From positions 1 to 64,000 of the forward strand of contig NZ_JACJOU010000031.1 in NCBI RefSeq assembly GCF_014695725.1: DNA of 64,000 nt. Reading direction: 5' to 3'. Position 1 is the stretch's first letter; each line of letters opens with the position of its first letter. Positions 17,468 through 26,134 of the stretch are shown here, piece after piece. Both the position numbers and the translations under genes were made by a program. Under the pieces are notes generated by a model. It was given only the letters and a program-made list of their open reading frames with translations, had not been told where the DNA came from and did no database searches. Source of the stretch: Microcoleus sp. FACHB-672. GTDB lineage: Bacteria; Cyanobacteriota; Cyanobacteriia; Cyanobacteriales; Oscillatoriaceae.

Positions 17468-18556
17468 ATGACTGAATTAAATGTGCAATGCCCGCAAACG
17501 GGGCTACAAATTGTGCACGCAATTCCAGGGCGCTTGCGGCTTCGTGCTGTAGGTAGCGCATCGGAGTCGGCACTTGAAACGGTAGCGCAACGGCTGCGGC
17601 AACAAGAAGGAATATACAAAGTTAATATCAATCTGCAAACGGGGAGTTTACTCGCCACTTTTGACGAGAATCGGCTGCCGTTGCAACAATTGCTGGGGAT
17701 GCTAAAGCAAAAAGGCGTTTCAGTGGCTCCTTCCCCATCGGAAGACTTGCCCCTGCCGGAACTCTGGGAGCCAGTCTCAGCCGCTCTTTCAGCCACACAA
17801 CTGGATTCTGCGATCCCGTTAATCGTGGGGATGTTAATCACGCAACGCTTGGGAATCCAAGGTTTGCCGGCAATTCCTTTGTATCTGATCGCTGCCGGCA
17901 CAACCCGTCAGGTGATTGATGAACAGGGGATCACAGGATTGATCCAGCAACCACTCATCGCTGAGTCTTCCACCCAAAATCCAACCTCAGAAATTCAACA
18001 CCGGCTCGTTCATGCAGTTCCAGGACGGTTGCGCTTTCACGTTCCCCGGCTGGCGGATGATGCTGTTTACACTCGGCGGATCGAGCGCTTGATTGAATCG
18101 GCTGCCGGTGTCACCGGCGTGCGGGTGAATCAGACAACAGCATCACTGATTGTGAGCTACAAAGCCGGCTCGGTATCTCTTTTGCAAATGCAATCGCGTC
18201 TAGAAGCGCTGATTGAGCAAGCAAAGGTTGCGGGATTGCCGAAGATTCCCCAACCGGCAGAAGACAGCACCTCTGTCCCAGAGCCGGCATCGGAAATGGC
18301 GAATGCTGCTGTGCCTTATAACGGGCGAGTTCAGCACTCCCCCCAGCCGGCACCCGAACCGGCACTCGCAGTGTCAAACGGGCGAGTTCAAACATTACCG
18401 CCCCGCTCAATGGCAGTTAGTCCTGTCTCCGTGAAAATACTTAAAAAATTAGTATTAACGGATACATCAGCGACACGTAAAAAACCTAGTTTTTGGGATA
18501 GCTACAAGCCGCCGGCGCTCAAAGCCTCCCTTGCCTTCTTGGCTAATCTTTACTAA
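17468..18556 (+). CDS. Tandem CoBaHMA-like (HMA-like, cysteine-less) domain protein
   Basis: A 362-residue protein with two HMA-type ferredoxin-like domains. The first starts at His17 with HAIPGRLRLR and the second near residue 188 with HAVPGRLRFHVPRL. Neither has the CxxC metal motif of classic HMA domains; instead the first strand carries conserved basic residues, the hallmark I recall for the CoBaHMA subfamily (also in calcyanin and some P-type ATPases). Between them lies a hydrophobic region (~115-150, IPLIVGMLITQRLGIQ) that could enter the membrane. The tail (~260-362) is Pro/Ala-rich with a repeated phrase NGRVQ. It is the first gene of a plus-strand cluster with a P-type ATPase and DUF5132 proteins. 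Anionic lipid or solute binding is a family-level hypothesis only. Confidence 0.8.
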   Translation: MTELNVQCPQTGLQIVHAIPGRLRLRAVGSASESALETVAQRLRQQEGIYKVNINLQTGSLLATFDENRLPLQQLLGMLKQKGVSVAPSPSEDLPLPELWEPVSAALSATQLDSAIPLIVGMLITQRLGIQGLPAIPLYLIAAGTTRQVIDEQGITGLIQQPLIAESSTQNPTSEIQHRLVHAVPGRLRFHVPRLADDAVYTRRIERLIESAAGVTGVRVNQTTASLIVSYKAGSVSLLQMQSRLEALIEQAKVAGLPKIPQPAEDSTSVPEPASEMANAAVPYNGRVQHSPQPAPEPALAVSNGRVQTLPPRSMAVSPVSVKILKKLVLTDTSATRKKPSFWDSYKPPALKASLAFLANLY

Positions 18557-18753
18557 AAAAAAGATTACTCACTAGGAAATACGAGGCGCTTTCAAGTTTT
18601 AACCTTACGGAGGATTGAGGCTAGTAAGGTTAAAGCTAAATTAAAAAGCCTAAAGTATAAATTTTTACTCTTTATACGAAAGCTCTAAGATTCAGCGTCC
18701 AACCTTCACCCCCCAAACCGCACACCTTAGATGGAGTTGCATGAGATAGAGAA

Positions 18754-21045
18754 ATGACACAAGCAATGGTAAAACTGGCACCGCAGGCAAACACAATATC
18801 CAGGGTGATATCTGCGGCTGAGAATGAGAAATCTGCTCTAGTGAACGGAAATAACCACGCAAAAATCGGCCATTCCGTAAAAACTAATGGCCATAAAAAA
18901 TCTGAGCTACTTGGGGTAGCTTGCAGCGTGGTTCACGCGGTTCCGGGACGGTTGCGGTTTCGGGTGCCTCGGCTGATTAACGATCCCGAATACGCGCATC
19001 GTCTGGAAGTATTGGCTTCGTCTGCTGCCGGCGTCACCAGTGTCCGCATCAAGCCCTCAGCGGCTTCTGTTGCGATCTCATACAACCCGCAGGGGATTTC
19101 AGAAGCGAAGATGCGCTCTGCACTGGTCAACTTGATTCAGCAGGCTAGCACCGCGATTTTACCACAAGAATTATCAAAAACCTCGAAGCACGAACCAGAG
19201 AAAGCCGAGAGTAGCTCCTGGTCTGGACTGAAGCTGCCGGTGTTGGCAACCACCTTAGCGATATTGGGTGGCCCATTCGGCTTACCGATTCCCGCCGTGT
19301 TGGTGGGTAGCACGATCGCGATGACAAGTCTGCCGGTGGCGAAACGGGCTTGGGACAGCGTCCGCAACGACCGCAAACTGAATATTGACTTCCTCGATTT
19401 CTCAGCGATTGCGATCACTACGCTTCAGGGTCACTTCATGGCCCCGTCACTGATGTTGTGTCTGATTGAAGCGGGAGATGCGATTCGGGAACGCACCGCA
19501 CGCTCATCTGAACGACAAACGCTGGATTTACTCGATTCCCTCGCTGATTTTGTCTGGGTTGAGCGCGATGGCGAAAAAGTGGAAGTTTCGATCCACGACG
19601 TGCAGCGCGGCGATACGGTAATCGTTTATCCCGGCGAACAAGTGCCGGTGGATGGACGGGTGCTGCGCGGCAAAGCCACGATTGACCAGCAAAAACTGAC
19701 TGGCGAGTCGATGCCGGTGATTAAAGAACCGGGACAAGAAGTGTACGCGTCTACCCTGGTGCGCGAAGGACAAATTTACGTTGTCGCAGAACGAGTCGGA
19801 AGTGATACCCGTGCCGGCCAGAGCATTAAGTTAATGCAAGATGCGCCGGTGCACGATACCCGGATTGAAAACTACGCCGCCAAAATTGCAGATCGGGCAG
19901 TTTTGCCAACGATCCTGCTGGCCGGCATTGTGTTTGGCGCAACCCGCAACCTCGCACGCGCCGCCGCCGTTCTCACCCTCGACTTTGCTACCGGCATTCG
20001 CGTTTCGGTTCCCACAACCGTTCTCGCTGCACTCACCTCTGCAGCGCGGCGGGGCATCCTGATCCGCAGCGGACGCGCCTTGGAGCAATTCGCCAAAGTC
20101 GATACCTTTGTCTTCGACAAAACCGGCACCCTTACCCAAGGCGACATTGCTATCTGTGGCGTAAAAACCGTGAATGGCATGACTGCTGAGCGCGTGCTGG
20201 AACTCGCCGCCGCCGCCGAACAGCGCTTGACGCACCCCGTCGCCTCCGCTTTAGTCCGCTATGCCGAACAGCAAGGGGTTGCCCTGCTGCCGCGCGGTGA
20301 GTGGAGTTATGAAGTCGGTTTGGGTGTGCGGGCAGAAATTGACGGACAGACGGTTTTGGTGGGAAGCAAGCGCTACCTGCAGCAGGAAGGCATCTGCATG
20401 ACTTGCCTGTATGAAGAACATCCAGACCTGCAAACCGGCTCACTGATTTATGTTGCCAGTGATGGCAAGTTACGCGGCGTCATTCAGTACACCGATCCCC
20501 TGCGTCCGGAAACCCTGGAAGTGATCGACGCACTCCAGAATCAAGCCGGTATGGAAATTCACTTGCTAACCGGCGATAACTGGAACCGCGCCAAGGCTGT
20601 GGCCGCTCAATTGGGCATTCCACATGAGTGCACTCATGCCGAAGCATTTCCCGAAATGAAGGCAACAGTTGTGCGCCAGTTGCACGAAGCCGGTCAGACG
20701 GTGGCGTTCATCGGCGATGGCATCAATGATTCTGCCGCCTTGGCGTATGCGGATCTGTCCATCTCCTTTGGCGATGGTTCGGATGTCGCCCGCGAAACCG
20801 CTGATGTGGTGCTGATGACGAATGATTTGCGAGGACTTGTAGAAGCGATCGCAATTGCGCGTCAAGCAATGGGGCTAATTCATCAAAACACCGGCATTGT
20901 AGCGATCCCCAACCTGGCTGGCTTACTGTTAGCCGGTACTGTGGGACTCAACCCAATGGCGGCAACAGTGGTGAACAACGGTTCCAGTGTGATTGCCGGC
21001 GTCAACGGTTTGCGCCCCCTGCTGAACTCAAAAGTCGGCAGTTGA
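18754..21045 (+). CDS. P1B-type ATPase with N-terminal CoBaHMA-like domain, no CPC motif
   Basis: A 763-residue P-type ATPase. An N-terminal HMA-like domain begins near residue 62 (HAVPGRLRFRVPRL, no CxxC). Membrane segments lie around 155-240. The actuator motif TGES is at 316-319, phosphorylated Asp455 is in DKTGTLTQ, the HP motif is at 494-495 (LTHPVA), the hinge GDGINDSAAL starts at 654, and two further helices lie at the C-terminus. The P1B architecture is complete, but the intramembrane site that usually reads CPC/SPC/TPC is DFATGIRVSVP (~410-420), without cysteine. It therefore is unlikely to export soft metals such as Cu(I), Zn or Cd by the usual site; the substrate is unknown. It sits between CoBaHMA and DUF5132 genes in the same orientation. 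The ~200-bp upstream gap suggests it may have its own promoter. Confidence 0.88.
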   Translation: MTQAMVKLAPQANTISRVISAAENEKSALVNGNNHAKIGHSVKTNGHKKSELLGVACSVVHAVPGRLRFRVPRLINDPEYAHRLEVLASSAAGVTSVRIKPSAASVAISYNPQGISEAKMRSALVNLIQQASTAILPQELSKTSKHEPEKAESSSWSGLKLPVLATTLAILGGPFGLPIPAVLVGSTIAMTSLPVAKRAWDSVRNDRKLNIDFLDFSAIAITTLQGHFMAPSLMLCLIEAGDAIRERTARSSERQTLDLLDSLADFVWVERDGEKVEVSIHDVQRGDTVIVYPGEQVPVDGRVLRGKATIDQQKLTGESMPVIKEPGQEVYASTLVREGQIYVVAERVGSDTRAGQSIKLMQDAPVHDTRIENYAAKIADRAVLPTILLAGIVFGATRNLARAAAVLTLDFATGIRVSVPTTVLAALTSAARRGILIRSGRALEQFAKVDTFVFDKTGTLTQGDIAICGVKTVNGMTAERVLELAAAAEQRLTHPVASALVRYAEQQGVALLPRGEWSYEVGLGVRAEIDGQTVLVGSKRYLQQEGICMTCLYEEHPDLQTGSLIYVASDGKLRGVIQYTDPLRPETLEVIDALQNQAGMEIHLLTGDNWNRAKAVAAQLGIPHECTHAEAFPEMKATVVRQLHEAGQTVAFIGDGINDSAALAYADLSISFGDGSDVARETADVVLMTNDLRGLVEAIAIARQAMGLIHQNTGIVAIPNLAGLLLAGTVGLNPMAATVVNNGSSVIAGVNGLRPLLNSKVGS

Positions 21046-21179
21046 CTACGGACTAGGTACTAGGGAAGAGAGGGAGAAGGGGAGAAATGCCCATACCTTT
21101 AGGTTGGCGTAGCCTTGCCCCATGCCCCATCCCCCATTCCCAAATTAAGTTTTTCTACTTTCAATGGAGGAAATGAATC

Positions 21180-21473
21180 ATGTTATTTGGTTTAGACGAT
21201 TTGTTTGAAGATTTTGGTCTTCCTGCACTTGTTGTCGGTGTCGGTGCGGCAATTTTAGCACCTGTGTTGATTCCGGTTGGTAAGCCCTTAGCAAAATCAG
21301 CCATAAAAGGCAGTATTGCCCTTTATGAAAAAAGCAAGGGTGTATTTGCAGAAGTTGGAGAAGCTTTTGAGGATCTCGTCGCTGAATCTAAAGCAGAACT
21401 TGCTGACGCCCAAAATCAACAAGATTTGAAATCAGCCGCAATTCCAACTCAAGCCCGTCCCGTAACTGAATGA
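21180..21473 (+). CDS. DUF5132 small protein (copy 1)
   Basis: A 97-residue protein of the DUF5132 type with a short acidic/amphipathic start (DDLFEDFG), then a Gly/Ala-rich hydrophobic segment (~18-45) with small residues spaced like a glycine zipper. The conserved phrase KPLAKSAIKG leads to an amphipathic helix (YEKSKG, GEAFEDLVAE). A Shine-Dalgarno GGAGG precedes the ATG by ~9 nt. It is one of three paralogues in this locus (others at 21577 and 25287). A membrane-associated oligomer is suggested by composition, but no function is established. It follows the P-type ATPase by ~130 bp, a gap containing low-complexity CCCCATTCCC-type sequence. Confidence 0.8.
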   Translation: MLFGLDDLFEDFGLPALVVGVGAAILAPVLIPVGKPLAKSAIKGSIALYEKSKGVFAEVGEAFEDLVAESKAELADAQNQQDLKSAAIPTQARPVTE

Positions 21474-21576
21474 GCCTAGAAATCGGGAGAAGGAAGCAAC
21501 TTTTTTCTCTAGTTCTCTAATCCTGATTTCCTAAATTTCTACTTTCAAAGTTTGCAGTAAATAGGAGAACAAAGAC

Positions 21577-21900
21577 ATGGCCATCGGAGAATTTTTTGAA
21601 GAACCGGGCGTTTTATTAGAAGAAGCTGGCGCACCTGGTTTGGCTGTTGGTTTGGGTGCTGTATTGCTTGCACCTGTTTTGATTCCTTTTGTTGCCGGTA
21701 TTGGCAAACCCATCGCCAAAGCAGCGATTAAAGGCGGCATTGCTTTCTTTGAAAAAACCAAAGGTGCATTCGCCGAAGTCGGCGAATCCGTTGAGGATCT
21801 CGTCGCTGAAGCTAGAGCAGAAATGGCTGAAAAACAAGCGCAAAATATCGTAAACGGGGAAACCCATTCTGAGCCGACAACCGATTATCCCGGCAGCTAG
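21577..21900 (+). CDS. DUF5132 small protein (copy 2)
   Basis: A 107-residue paralogue of the preceding gene, with a ~10-residue longer start (GEFFEEPGVLLEEAG). It shares the hydrophobic Gly/Ala segment (LAVGLGAVLLAPVLIPF), KPIAKAAIKGG and the amphipathic GESVEDLVAEARAE helix. A good AGGAG lies 9 nt before the ATG. The spacing to copy 1 (103 bp) and the common strand suggest co-transcription. The retained pattern of small residues argues for selection on helix packing. Confidence 0.8.
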   Translation: MAIGEFFEEPGVLLEEAGAPGLAVGLGAVLLAPVLIPFVAGIGKPIAKAAIKGGIAFFEKTKGAFAEVGESVEDLVAEARAEMAEKQAQNIVNGETHSEPTTDYPGS

Positions 21901-22027
21901 AAAACTGGTTAGGGGAATGAGAAGAATAACACTTCCTAATTCCCCTAACCCACTTTTTCCAAGTTTAAAAGTTAGAACTTTTAAATGTTTTCACCGTTCA
22001 AGTTATGTAGGAGAAACTTGTAAAAAT

Positions 22028-22621
22028 ATGAATATAGCTGTTGGAAATCATACTAAATCTTTACCGACGATGAATAGCTCGAATTTTAAACCCCTGAATC
22101 AACTGATCCACACTCGCGTTGTGAGTCAAACACCAGGCCGACTAAGGTTGAAAATATCTGAACCACACCGGAAGCAGGGCGAAATGGCAGAAATTGTCAA
22201 TGCTTTAAACGCACATCCCAATGTTTCCGAAGTGCGGATGAATCTCCAAACTGGCAGCATTGTTGTTCATCACGACAATTATCACGATACCGTTGAAAAT
22301 GTCTTCGCAACTTTGCGAGATGTGGGCATGATCTTTGGCGATATCGTTCTCGGAAAATCGGTAGCCGCAAACGGAGTCACGGATGCCGTTAGTGATTTGA
22401 ATCAACGAGTGTCATCTTTAACACATGGTGTGGTGGATTTGCGGTTCTTGTTGCCTGTGGGATTTGGAACACTCGCCGTGCGGCAGTTGATGGCAAAAGG
22501 GTTGCAATTTGATATTATTCCTTGGTATGTATTGGCTTGGTATTCGTTTGATAGTTTTATCAAATTGCACTACACTGCTGATCCGCACAAGAAGAATAGC
22601 TATCAGCCAACCGGACGTTAA
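22028..22621 (+). CDS. Single CoBaHMA-like domain membrane protein
   Basis: A ~197-residue protein. One cysteine-less HMA-like domain occupies ~24-100 (the first strand reads TPGRLRLKISEPHRK; the metal CxxC is absent; LQTGSIVVHHD matches the corresponding strand of its neighbours). It is followed by a region with one or two hydrophobic stretches (~140-180, LLPVGFGTLAVRQLM and IIPWYVLAWYSF). I chose the ATG at 22028, with AGGAG about 14 nt upstream; a longer in-frame start at 21917 adds 37 residues without family resemblance and lies too close to its putative ribosome site. It follows DUF5132 copy 2 by 127 bp. The domain plus membrane helices is the same plan as the other members of the locus in reduced form. 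Confidence 0.75.
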   Translation: MNIAVGNHTKSLPTMNSSNFKPLNQLIHTRVVSQTPGRLRLKISEPHRKQGEMAEIVNALNAHPNVSEVRMNLQTGSIVVHHDNYHDTVENVFATLRDVGMIFGDIVLGKSVAANGVTDAVSDLNQRVSSLTHGVVDLRFLLPVGFGTLAVRQLMAKGLQFDIIPWYVLAWYSFDSFIKLHYTADPHKKNSYQPTGR

Positions 22622-22909
22622 TAAGCTGTTTTTGACAACCCAGTTAGTGGGTGTCAGCTATGCCAGTTTGTGTTTGCAAAGTGGTGTAAATCACCCTTGA
22701 AAAGGCAGGGTTGATTCATTCTCCTTTCGCTCTCAGGCAGGTGATGAAGTCCCTGTCTGTCAGACTTTTCGAGTTGTCCGTTAAAATATTGAATCCTGTA
22801 GAAGTACGGTGGCGGCGTGATTCTGCGGGATTCTGTGCCGGCTGGCGATGGAAATTTTAAGGCTGTCGCCACTTAACTTGTCTTTGTAGTTTACAGGGGG
22901 TTAAATCAA

Positions 22910-23482
22910 ATGGTAAGTGCATTTGAAATTCAAAAAAATTTGCAAAATGTTCTGGCCGAATACCCGATAACTGTTAAGACATATTTAACCAAAGATGAAT
23001 TAATTATTGTGTTAAATCGGTCAAGGCGCAAGCCAATAAATTATGAAAACGTTACTCAAATTGTTGAAACTCAGTTAATCGGGTGGCAGTTAGAGGGAAT
23101 TAAAAAGCTTAAAATTTTTGGGAGAAGCACTCACCAAAATTATCCCGAATGGCAGCAAGTGATTGAAATTAATGCAAATCATTTGACCAAGAAATCTAAT
23201 CGAAATCAAATCCACATACCGGATACGGCAAAACTGATTCCAAAGTTTTTCAAAACATTAACATCAAAAAAAGTTACGGCACAAGCCGGCAACCGATTGT
23301 ACAGAATCAAGCTAGCGCTACTGGTGCCTGGTTTTGGTACATTTCTTTACGGGATTTGGTTAATCTGCAATGCAGAAATGGCAGGATTTATACTATTTCT
23401 AATCACTGCAGTCTTGGCTACTGGCTTAGCAGTCGTTGAAGCGTTGGATGTCCTTTGCCAGGAAATGAACCGCAGAGACTAG
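22910..23482 (+). CDS. Hypothetical two-helix membrane protein with cyanobacterial N-terminal domain
   Basis: A 190-residue protein. Residues ~1-85 resemble a small domain found in many cyanobacterial hypothetical proteins, with the signature KIFGRSTHQNYPEWQQ (as I know the family, a V/I-x-G-R ... P-x-W pattern). Residues ~130-180 form two transmembrane helices (LALLVPGFGTFLYGIWLI and AGFILFLITAVLATGLAVV). GGGGG precedes the start by ~10 nt. It lies between two CoBaHMA genes on the same strand and is therefore a candidate accessory component. No enzymatic motif is visible. Confidence 0.7.
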   Translation: MVSAFEIQKNLQNVLAEYPITVKTYLTKDELIIVLNRSRRKPINYENVTQIVETQLIGWQLEGIKKLKIFGRSTHQNYPEWQQVIEINANHLTKKSNRNQIHIPDTAKLIPKFFKTLTSKKVTAQAGNRLYRIKLALLVPGFGTFLYGIWLICNAEMAGFILFLITAVLATGLAVVEALDVLCQEMNRRD

Positions 23483-23562
23483 CGAGAAAGCAAGGGTTTG
23501 CAGCAAAAAAGGAAAAACCCTTAAAAAACACAGGTGTCACCAAGTTGGAATGGAGAATGGTC

Positions 23563-25242
23563 ATGGCTGAGCAGACAGCGCAAACCGAACAAAGCAAAAT
23601 CCAAGTGGTACACGCGATTCCGGGTCGTGTGCGGCTGCGCGTCACCGGCAAGGATATTGAACCGGCATTGGATATCCTAGCGCAACAGCTACGGCAGGAA
23701 GACGGTGTTTATGAAGTGGGCACAAATGAGGCAACCGGCAGTGCAGTGATTGCCTTTGATGCCAACCGCCTACCCTTGCCACACTTGTTAGAAGGACTTC
23801 AGCATTGGGGAGTAAATGTCACTATGACAAACATCGAAAGTGGTAACGCAGTTACTGCAAGCAACACGCAACAACAGACGGCGAACCAGAAAGATCCGTT
23901 TGCGGCGTGGAAGTCACCCGCTTACTGGAAAAAGCAGGGCCGGTCATTCCTCCCCATTATTGCAGGACTAATGGTGACACGAGGGTTCGGGCTGTTAGGC
24001 TGGAGAGCGCTGTTTGCCTATATTATTACGGCCAATACCACTCGCCAGATTATTGACCAACTGGACACGGAAACGCCTGTTATGGTGCCGGCAGCCACTC
24101 CTAAAACCGCCGCTACCATTCCCACTCCAAAATCGAATGGAAAATCAGCACCGGCATCCGTAGAAACGCCCTCGGTTGCGTCTGCCTCAGCGAGCACCTA
24201 TAAAATGATCCACGCAATCCCCGGACGAGTGCGGTTTGGGGTGCCTCGCATCGCCGAAGATCCCCAATATGCGCGGCGTCTGGAAAAATTAATAGAATCC
24301 ACAAAGGGCGTCACCGGCATTCGTGTGAACTCCCAGGCAGCGTCTATTGCGATTACTTATGATAATCGTGCCGTTACCGATGCCGAAATGCGTTTGCATC
24401 TTGCGGAACTGATTCAATCTGCCGACGAGGCAAAAGATGTAAGCTACGTCGCTACAGCGTCGGCACCCACCCTCACAGTCGTTCCGCCTATCCCGCAACC
24501 GGAACCCTCAACACCACCCCCACCGCCGGAACCTACTCTGACAAGCGAGATGCCTGTGTCACAACCGGCACCCCCAGCAACCGTCGAAACAGATGAGCCG
24601 GCAGACTCTCCACCTGATGATTTAGAAGGATCGAGTCACGACACGCAAGAGGCAACCGATGAGCCGGCACAGGTTGAACCTGTTGTTTTAGAAGCTGATC
24701 AAGAAATAGAACTGGCAACTGATGAGCCGGTTGAACCCGTGGCTTTAGAAGCTGATCAAGAAATAGAACCGGCAACCAATGAGCCGGCACAGGTTAAACC
24801 CGTTTCTAAAGGAGGTGGCAGTAAAGCAAAAAAGGCAAGCCAGAAGCCGGCAAAATTTGAATCGGCGTTAGAAGTTGTTAGTGAAGAATTTCACGCAGTT
24901 GCTGCACCCGATGAGCCGGCACTTCCGCCACCTGCCTTAGAAACTGCAATACCAATGTCCGAGGTTGTGGATGAGCCGGCACTTCCGCCACCTGCCTTAG
25001 AAACCAATCTTAAAGAGACAAGCAATTCAATGCCGGTGCCTGAAGCATCAATTAAAGAAAAAGCAAGCTTGTTTTATTGCCTCAAGCAAACCGCTCGATC
25101 CACATTCCAGTTCTTAAACAAGGGACAACCGCTATACAATGCCTTAGCTTTAGGCTGGAGAGAGGCCGGCATGATTCGCTTAAAAGCGATCGCTTCGCTT
25201 CAGATAGACAACTCACCTGAGTTGGATCTCCGAGTTGAGTAA
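23563..25242 (+). CDS. Tandem CoBaHMA-like protein with long Pro/Glu-rich tail
   Basis: A ~559-residue protein. HMA-like domain 1 begins near residue 15 (HAIPGRVRLRV) and domain 2 near residue 217 (HAIPGRVRFGVPRI). A hydrophobic stretch around 120-165 (FLPIIAGLMVTRGFG) precedes the TRQI(I)DQ motif also present in the 17468 gene (TRQVIDE), so the two are paralogues. Residues ~300-500 are a low-complexity Pro/Glu/Ala segment with repeats (DEPALPPPALET twice, ALEADQEIE twice), probably disordered. The last ~55 residues are folded-looking (KASLFYCLKQTARS). I chose the ATG at 23563, with GGAG 7 nt upstream; an upstream in-frame ATG at 23455 overlaps the previous gene by 28 bp and has no family support. 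The charged tail could recruit partners or cations (inference). Confidence 0.8.
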   Translation: MAEQTAQTEQSKIQVVHAIPGRVRLRVTGKDIEPALDILAQQLRQEDGVYEVGTNEATGSAVIAFDANRLPLPHLLEGLQHWGVNVTMTNIESGNAVTASNTQQQTANQKDPFAAWKSPAYWKKQGRSFLPIIAGLMVTRGFGLLGWRALFAYIITANTTRQIIDQLDTETPVMVPAATPKTAATIPTPKSNGKSAPASVETPSVASASASTYKMIHAIPGRVRFGVPRIAEDPQYARRLEKLIESTKGVTGIRVNSQAASIAITYDNRAVTDAEMRLHLAELIQSADEAKDVSYVATASAPTLTVVPPIPQPEPSTPPPPPEPTLTSEMPVSQPAPPATVETDEPADSPPDDLEGSSHDTQEATDEPAQVEPVVLEADQEIELATDEPVEPVALEADQEIEPATNEPAQVKPVSKGGGSKAKKASQKPAKFESALEVVSEEFHAVAAPDEPALPPPALETAIPMSEVVDEPALPPPALETNLKETSNSMPVPEASIKEKASLFYCLKQTARSTFQFLNKGQPLYNALALGWREAGMIRLKAIASLQIDNSPELDLRVE

Positions 25243-25286
25243 GCTATCCTAAATTGGATTCTGTAGATTACAGGAGGAAAGGTTTT

Positions 25287-25586
25287 ATGGCAATAAAGAT
25301 CGGCGATCTGTTTGAAGATTTTGGCCCAGCCGGCATTGCAGCAGGCATCGGTGCGGTGATTTTGCTTCCAGTCGTAGCCGGTTTTGGCAAACCACTCGCC
25401 AAAGCAGCGATCAAAGGCGGCCTTGCCGTTTATGAAAAGAGTAAAGGTGCTCTTGCCGAAGCCGGTGAAGTTTTTGAGGATTTAGTCGCAGAGGCAAAAG
25501 CTGAACTCGCTGACGAACAGACAAATGGCCACATAGCCGTCGTTGAAACCCCTCACGATAGCATCTCTACGATGCATCAAGGGTGA
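25287..25586 (+). CDS. DUF5132 small protein (copy 3)
   Basis: A 99-residue third paralogue: a DLFEDFGPAG start, a Gly/Ala-rich hydrophobic segment (IAAGIGAVILLPVVAGFG), KPLAKAAIKGG, and YEKSKG plus EDLVAEAKAELA amphipathic helices. The start ATG at 25287 has an AGGAGG 9 nt upstream; an earlier in-frame ATG at 25254 is not supported. It lies 44 bp after the tandem CoBaHMA gene and is followed by a strong hairpin terminator, so it closes the locus. Confidence 0.8.
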   Translation: MAIKIGDLFEDFGPAGIAAGIGAVILLPVVAGFGKPLAKAAIKGGLAVYEKSKGALAEAGEVFEDLVAEAKAELADEQTNGHIAVVETPHDSISTMHQG

Positions 25587-25633
25587 GCGAACAATTCCCA
25601 GCTTTCAGGGAAACAGCATCATAGAAATTATTT

Positions 25634-25679
25634 AAGAAGCCGGTTTTTCCAGAAGAAAGCCGACTTCTTAATTTTATTG
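25634..25679 (+). terminator. Rho-independent terminator after DUF5132 copy 3
   Basis: The stem AAGAAGCCGG pairs with CCGACTTCTT (one mismatch) around a ~15-nt loop, followed by AATTTTATT. It marks the 3' end of the CoBaHMA/P-type ATPase locus. Confidence 0.7.
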
Positions 25680-25682
25680 GTT

Positions 25683-25913
25683 TCATATTTTATACATAAA
25701 AGACCAATTAGTAACCCTTTGGTGCAGAAATAGCAAATATCTGATCGCAAAGCCGATGACTAAACAAAGTAGCTCTATACCAAAAAGTATATTTGAGCTA
25801 CCAACAACTATAGAACAATCAAAAACGCAGCTAACGAAATACAAGAAATCTCCACAGCCATAGCAACTAGAGGCCGTAAGCTCGCTTGAACTTGCCGCAT
25901 TGATCTGAAGCAT
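25683..25913 (-). CDS. Hypothetical small Cys-containing membrane protein
   Basis: A possible 76-residue product starting at the ATG at 25913, preceded by AAAGGA at short spacing. It has two hydrophobic stretches (FLYFVSCVFDCSIVVG and LFGIELLCLVIGFAIRYLLFL) and a CYGCG motif. No family is recognised. The frame is open for only 81 codons, so it may be chance; amino-acid composition is membrane-like rather than random. It converges with the terminator of the upstream locus. Confidence 0.3.
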   Translation of the reverse strand: MLQINAASSSELTASSCYGCGDFLYFVSCVFDCSIVVGSSNILFGIELLCLVIGFAIRYLLFLHQRVTNWSFMYKI

Positions 25914-26134
25914 TTTTCCTTTGCCCAATGATAGGAAATTTTATAAATTTTTATGAAGATAATGATATCAAAAGGGGGTGTTCTGTTGAGCCGCAGATAA
26001 CTTTGACTTTTAAACGTGACCTTGATGCGTTTGACTCTAACACGATGTTATCCCTCAACTGAAATGGTTGTAAATGAACTAGAAATTACATATTGTTGTT
26101 GCAACAGCTTTGAGTTCCTTAGACCCAGGAAAAT

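Noticed and set aside
17206-17901. 231-residue open frame on the minus strand
   Set aside because: It overlaps the well-supported start of the first CoBaHMA gene, has a Cys/Ser/Arg-rich composition typical of antisense reading, and no recognisable domain.
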